8,901 nucleotides of DNA from Bacteroides sp. GTDB lineage: Bacteria; Bacteroidota; Bacteroidia; Bacteroidales; Bacteroidaceae. This document shows, piece by piece, positions 6,828 to 8,901 of the stretch. The DNA lies in the NCBI GenBank assembly GCA_030151635.1, contig JASLDF010000018.1, positions 1-8,901 on the forward strand, in the 5' to 3' direction. The notes beneath the pieces were generated by a model. It made no database searches and was not told where the DNA came from. It saw nothing but the letters and a program-made list of their open reading frames with translations. The position numbers and the translations under genes are program-made. Within the stretch, counting starts at the first letter, position 1; the number at the start of each line of letters is the position of its first letter.

Positions 6828-6864
6828 AAAAAAAGGCGTAAAAACAATTCGTTTCTACGCCTTT
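6828..6864 (-). terminator. intrinsic terminator of the sulfotransferase-PCMD operon
   Basis: On the minus strand AAAGGCGTAGAAAC (6864-6851) pairs with GTTTTTACGCCTTT (6845-6832) around a 5-nt loop, with one mismatch. A run of seven T on the transcript (6834-6828) overlaps the stem end. It begins about 22 nt after the stop codon of the PCMD-like gene. Confidence 0.9.
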
Positions 6865-6886
6865 AATATATTATACTGTGTTCTAA

Positions 6887-7894
6887 TTAGTAAACTAAAC
6901 GAACATTATCAATCCAAAATGAGTTGCCTGGTGAACCAATGTAGGCTCCACCGTGGCTTGAAGCAAACTGAAGAATGATATGTGTTGGGGTTGCATCAGC
7001 ATCAGCCCAATCTACCTCTTGAATAGGCACACTCTTACCTTTACTGTTAATGGTATAACGCTCTTCATCTTGAATCTTCATTGACTCTGAATTGAAGAAA
7101 GGCTCTTCAGAAATGTTACCGTAGTGAATTGGGTAAGTTTCGTCAATCACCCAATCGGTATCTTCTGTGTAACGCATTGCCATCGTACCAATACGGTGTG
7201 CATATACATTCCCTTTTTTATCTTCCCATCTTTTTTGAAGTAACAATACTGCAATTGGAAGGTCTTTCCCTGCCACAGATGATGCACTGCCAAAACCAGT
7301 AGCTTTAATACGTTGAAGTTCTCCAGACATTTTCACTTTATAATCGAAGCGAACTGCCTTTGGTTTTTTAGTAAAAGGAATACCCGATACCAAAATCTTT
7401 TGTGGGTTACTTACACTCTTAATCGGTTCATTTACCGAACCTAAGAATACAGAACCTGCTGCAAGAACGGTAATATCAATCATACCGAGTACTTTAACGC
7501 TTTCCATTCGGGTATCCATACGGGCAGCATATCCGTGTAGGTGTGTTTCTGGAAATACCGAGGTATTTGTTTTTACCACACCTGCAACTTTAGCTAGTAC
7601 GTTTGATGTAGCCCAAGGCGATACGTTGCTTTTGTAAGCTACAGCACCTTCAATAACCCCTTTAGGTCCAATTGCATAAACATCTTTCATATTACCACCA
7701 ATGATACCCGACTCTTTAATTCGTCTTGTAATCCATTGGTCCATGTCTCCATACGCTATCGGCTCAACAATTTCTTTAACCTCTGTCGCTGGAGCGACTT
7801 TAGCCTCAACTGGTTTTGCCTGCTGTGCAAATAGTGTTCCTGCACTAAATACAGTAGCTAAGCACAGACCGATAATTTTAGTTGTTCTTCTCAT
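6887..7894 (-). CDS. secreted PCMD-like (putative carbohydrate metabolism domain) protein
   Basis: The product is 335 residues long. A signal peptide (MRRTTKIIGLCLATVFSAG, likely cut between A23 and Q24) has no lipobox cysteine, so the protein should be periplasmic or secreted. A short Pro/Ala/Glu-rich linker (about 26-46) precedes a beta-rich body. The body resembles the PCMD family of Bacteroidetes: a KPKAVRFDYKV strand at about 177-187, a middle region with LLLQKRWEDKKGN, and the closing GSPGNSFWIDNVRLVY (320-335), which matches the family's conserved 'GS.L.VDNv.l.y' end. PCMD proteins have a jelly-roll-like fold seen near glycan-handling genes; no enzyme activity is established. Its ATG lies only 5 nt after the stop of the sulfotransferase gene, so the two are very likely co-transcribed and translationally coupled. 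I see no catalytic motif. Glycan binding is an inference. Confidence 0.75.
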   Translation of the reverse strand: MRRTTKIIGLCLATVFSAGTLFAQQAKPVEAKVAPATEVKEIVEPIAYGDMDQWITRRIKESGIIGGNMKDVYAIGPKGVIEGAVAYKSNVSPWATSNVLAKVAGVVKTNTSVFPETHLHGYAARMDTRMESVKVLGMIDITVLAAGSVFLGSVNEPIKSVSNPQKILVSGIPFTKKPKAVRFDYKVKMSGELQRIKATGFGSASSVAGKDLPIAVLLLQKRWEDKKGNVYAHRIGTMAMRYTEDTDWVIDETYPIHYGNISEEPFFNSESMKIQDEERYTINSKGKSVPIQEVDWADADATPTHIILQFASSHGGAYIGSPGNSFWIDNVRLVY

Positions 7895-7899
7895 AACTG

Positions 7900-8901
7900 T
7901 TATAGTTCTTCATCTAAATGATATCCCCACTGATCAAGTGCGAAAGACCAATTGTCTTTTACCAATTGAACAGTACGTGCATCATATTTATATTTATTCT
8001 TCTTATAACCTTTTTTCTTACCTACGTATTTTTCAATCGCAGGACGAGCCACTTCAAAATCTGCTAAGCCCAATGTCTTGTAAATCTTCTCAGTCATGCC
8101 CAATGCATCAGCTTCAAAATCTTCGAACTTGACTTCAATTAGATTACCTTCAGGTATTAAGTGCTTGTCATTCTCATATTTATTATACATTTTAGTATAA
8201 ATATCAAGAATGTTAGCTTCAATTTCCTCGTTACTGATATCTTGCAGTTTCAAAGGCTGAATGGTATTGGTAAAAAAACTACGAGTTGATTCTAAAACTG
8301 TAAATGGGTTACGTACTAAGTAAACAAACTTAGCATTAGGGAACATTTTAAGTAGTTCTTTAACCCTACCGGTGTGTGGAGGGTTCTTACTTAAAAACTG
8401 ATCACCTTTCGTATTCCAAAGCGATATATTAATCAACTTCTTAAATGTTTCTTCAAAAGTATTCAACTCTTCTTCTGTAGCTTTATTGAATAAAAGATAT
8501 CTGTCGGCATACTCTTGCTGATATTTTGGAAGGAACCAAAAGTTATAATAGGTATATGGCATCATGTTTGACAATGCAAATTCTTCCTCTTGAGGCAAAT
8601 CTACAGCCAATTCCATATTATCTGTTGGTCGTTTGTCTGGCATCATCCAGCTCATGCTTTTTTTAAAGAAACCTTGTCCCCATAACATCAAGTGAGGGAA
8701 GACGGTTTGATACGTTGTGTTGTATCCAAAACGAGTATCGCAAGACAAAACGTTATGAACAAATGTGGTTCCACTTCTCCAGTGTCCTAAGATAAAGACA
8801 GGGTCATTTTTCATAGGAACATTTGCTAAACGCTTTTTATATTTCTTGTTTTGAAAATAGGCTAGTGGAGATAGTAATCTACAAACAGCTTTAGTTAATC
8901 G
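7900..8901 (-). CDS. sulfotransferase family protein, 5' end beyond the window
   Basis: It transfers a sulfuryl group from PAPS to an acceptor, probably a carbohydrate or lipid. Numbering from ATG 8814, the 5'-phosphosulfate loop is GHWRSGTT (10-17) and the 3'-phosphate site is FVYLVRNPFTVLESTRS (162-178) with R167 and S175. LPQEEEFAL (72-80), SKNPPHTGR (141-149) and EVKFEDF (226-232) match the Sulfotransfer_3 type. ATG 8814 is not the real start: the frame stays open for 29 more codons to the window edge, reading RLTKAVCRLLSPLAYFQNK and then KYKKRLANVP. Such a basic N-terminal extension before the PAPS loop is usual in this family, so the gene continues to the right. It is the upstream gene of the unit with the PCMD-like protein. 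The acceptor is unknown. Confidence 0.88.
   Translation of the reverse strand, partial: RLTKAVCRLLSPLAYFQNKKYKKRLANVPMKNDPVFILGHWRSGTTFVHNVLSCDTRFGYNTTYQTVFPHLMLWGQGFFKKSMSWMMPDKRPTDNMELAVDLPQEEEFALSNMMPYTYYNFWFLPKYQQEYADRYLLFNKATEEELNTFEETFKKLINISLWNTKGDQFLSKNPPHTGRVKELLKMFPNAKFVYLVRNPFTVLESTRSFFTNTIQPLKLQDISNEEIEANILDIYTKMYNKYENDKHLIPEGNLIEVKFEDFEADALGMTEKIYKTLGLADFEVARPAIEKYVGKKKGYKKNKYKYDARTVQLVKDNWSFALDQWGYHLDEEL

Noticed and set aside
7701..8132. 143-codon plus-strand open frame
   Set aside because: It runs antisense across the junction of the PCMD-like and sulfotransferase genes, both of which have clear family motifs. Its product is low-complexity and unrecognisable.

Overview
The window looks like a chromosomal segment from an AT-rich Bacteroidota bacterium, probably of the order Bacteroidales or Marinilabiliales. 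Four things point there: a tmRNA tag GENNYALAA with no encoded CCA; a TonB-dependent receptor with an N-terminal CarboxypepD_reg-like domain; TAnnTTTG-type -7 promoter boxes with almost no Shine-Dalgarno sequences; and families typical of the phylum (a DUF4374-like lipoprotein and a PCMD-like secreted protein).

Layout from left to right. Positions 3-397 (-) hold a complete ssrA (tmRNA) gene. A 292-bp divergent intergenic region follows, with candidate promoters and three inverted repeats. Positions 690-4403 (+) hold a two-gene operon: a TonB-dependent outer-membrane receptor, then a surface-type lipoprotein. It closes with a strong intrinsic terminator at 4441-4480. The pair resembles the XusA/XusB xenosiderophore-uptake pair of Bacteroides, but no inner-membrane PepSY partner (XusC-like) follows. 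Positions 4481-5021 contain no intact gene. They hold a possible decayed reading frame, a 19-bp palindrome and a promoter. Positions 5022-6338 (+) encode a stand-alone GltD/NfnB-like iron-sulfur flavoprotein with its own terminator. Positions 6450-6746 (+), perhaps to 6812, hold a frameshifted relic of an IS3-family OrfA transposase subunit. On the minus strand a sulfotransferase gene, whose start lies beyond the right edge (7900 to past 8901), is followed after 5 bp by a secreted PCMD-like protein (6887-7894). That unit ends at a terminator at 6828-6864.

How the genes work together: the receptor and lipoprotein probably act jointly at the outer membrane, the lipoprotein capturing a ligand (by analogy an iron-siderophore) and the receptor importing it with TonB energy. 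The sulfotransferase and PCMD-like protein are probably translationally coupled and may act on a cell-surface or exported glycan, but the substrate is unknown. The GltD-like protein and ssrA are independent units. No CRISPR array, defence system or intact mobile element is visible. The least explained parts are the inverted repeats between ssrA and the receptor gene, the palindrome and broken frame at 4483-4800, and the altered nucleotide-binding motif of the GltD-like protein.
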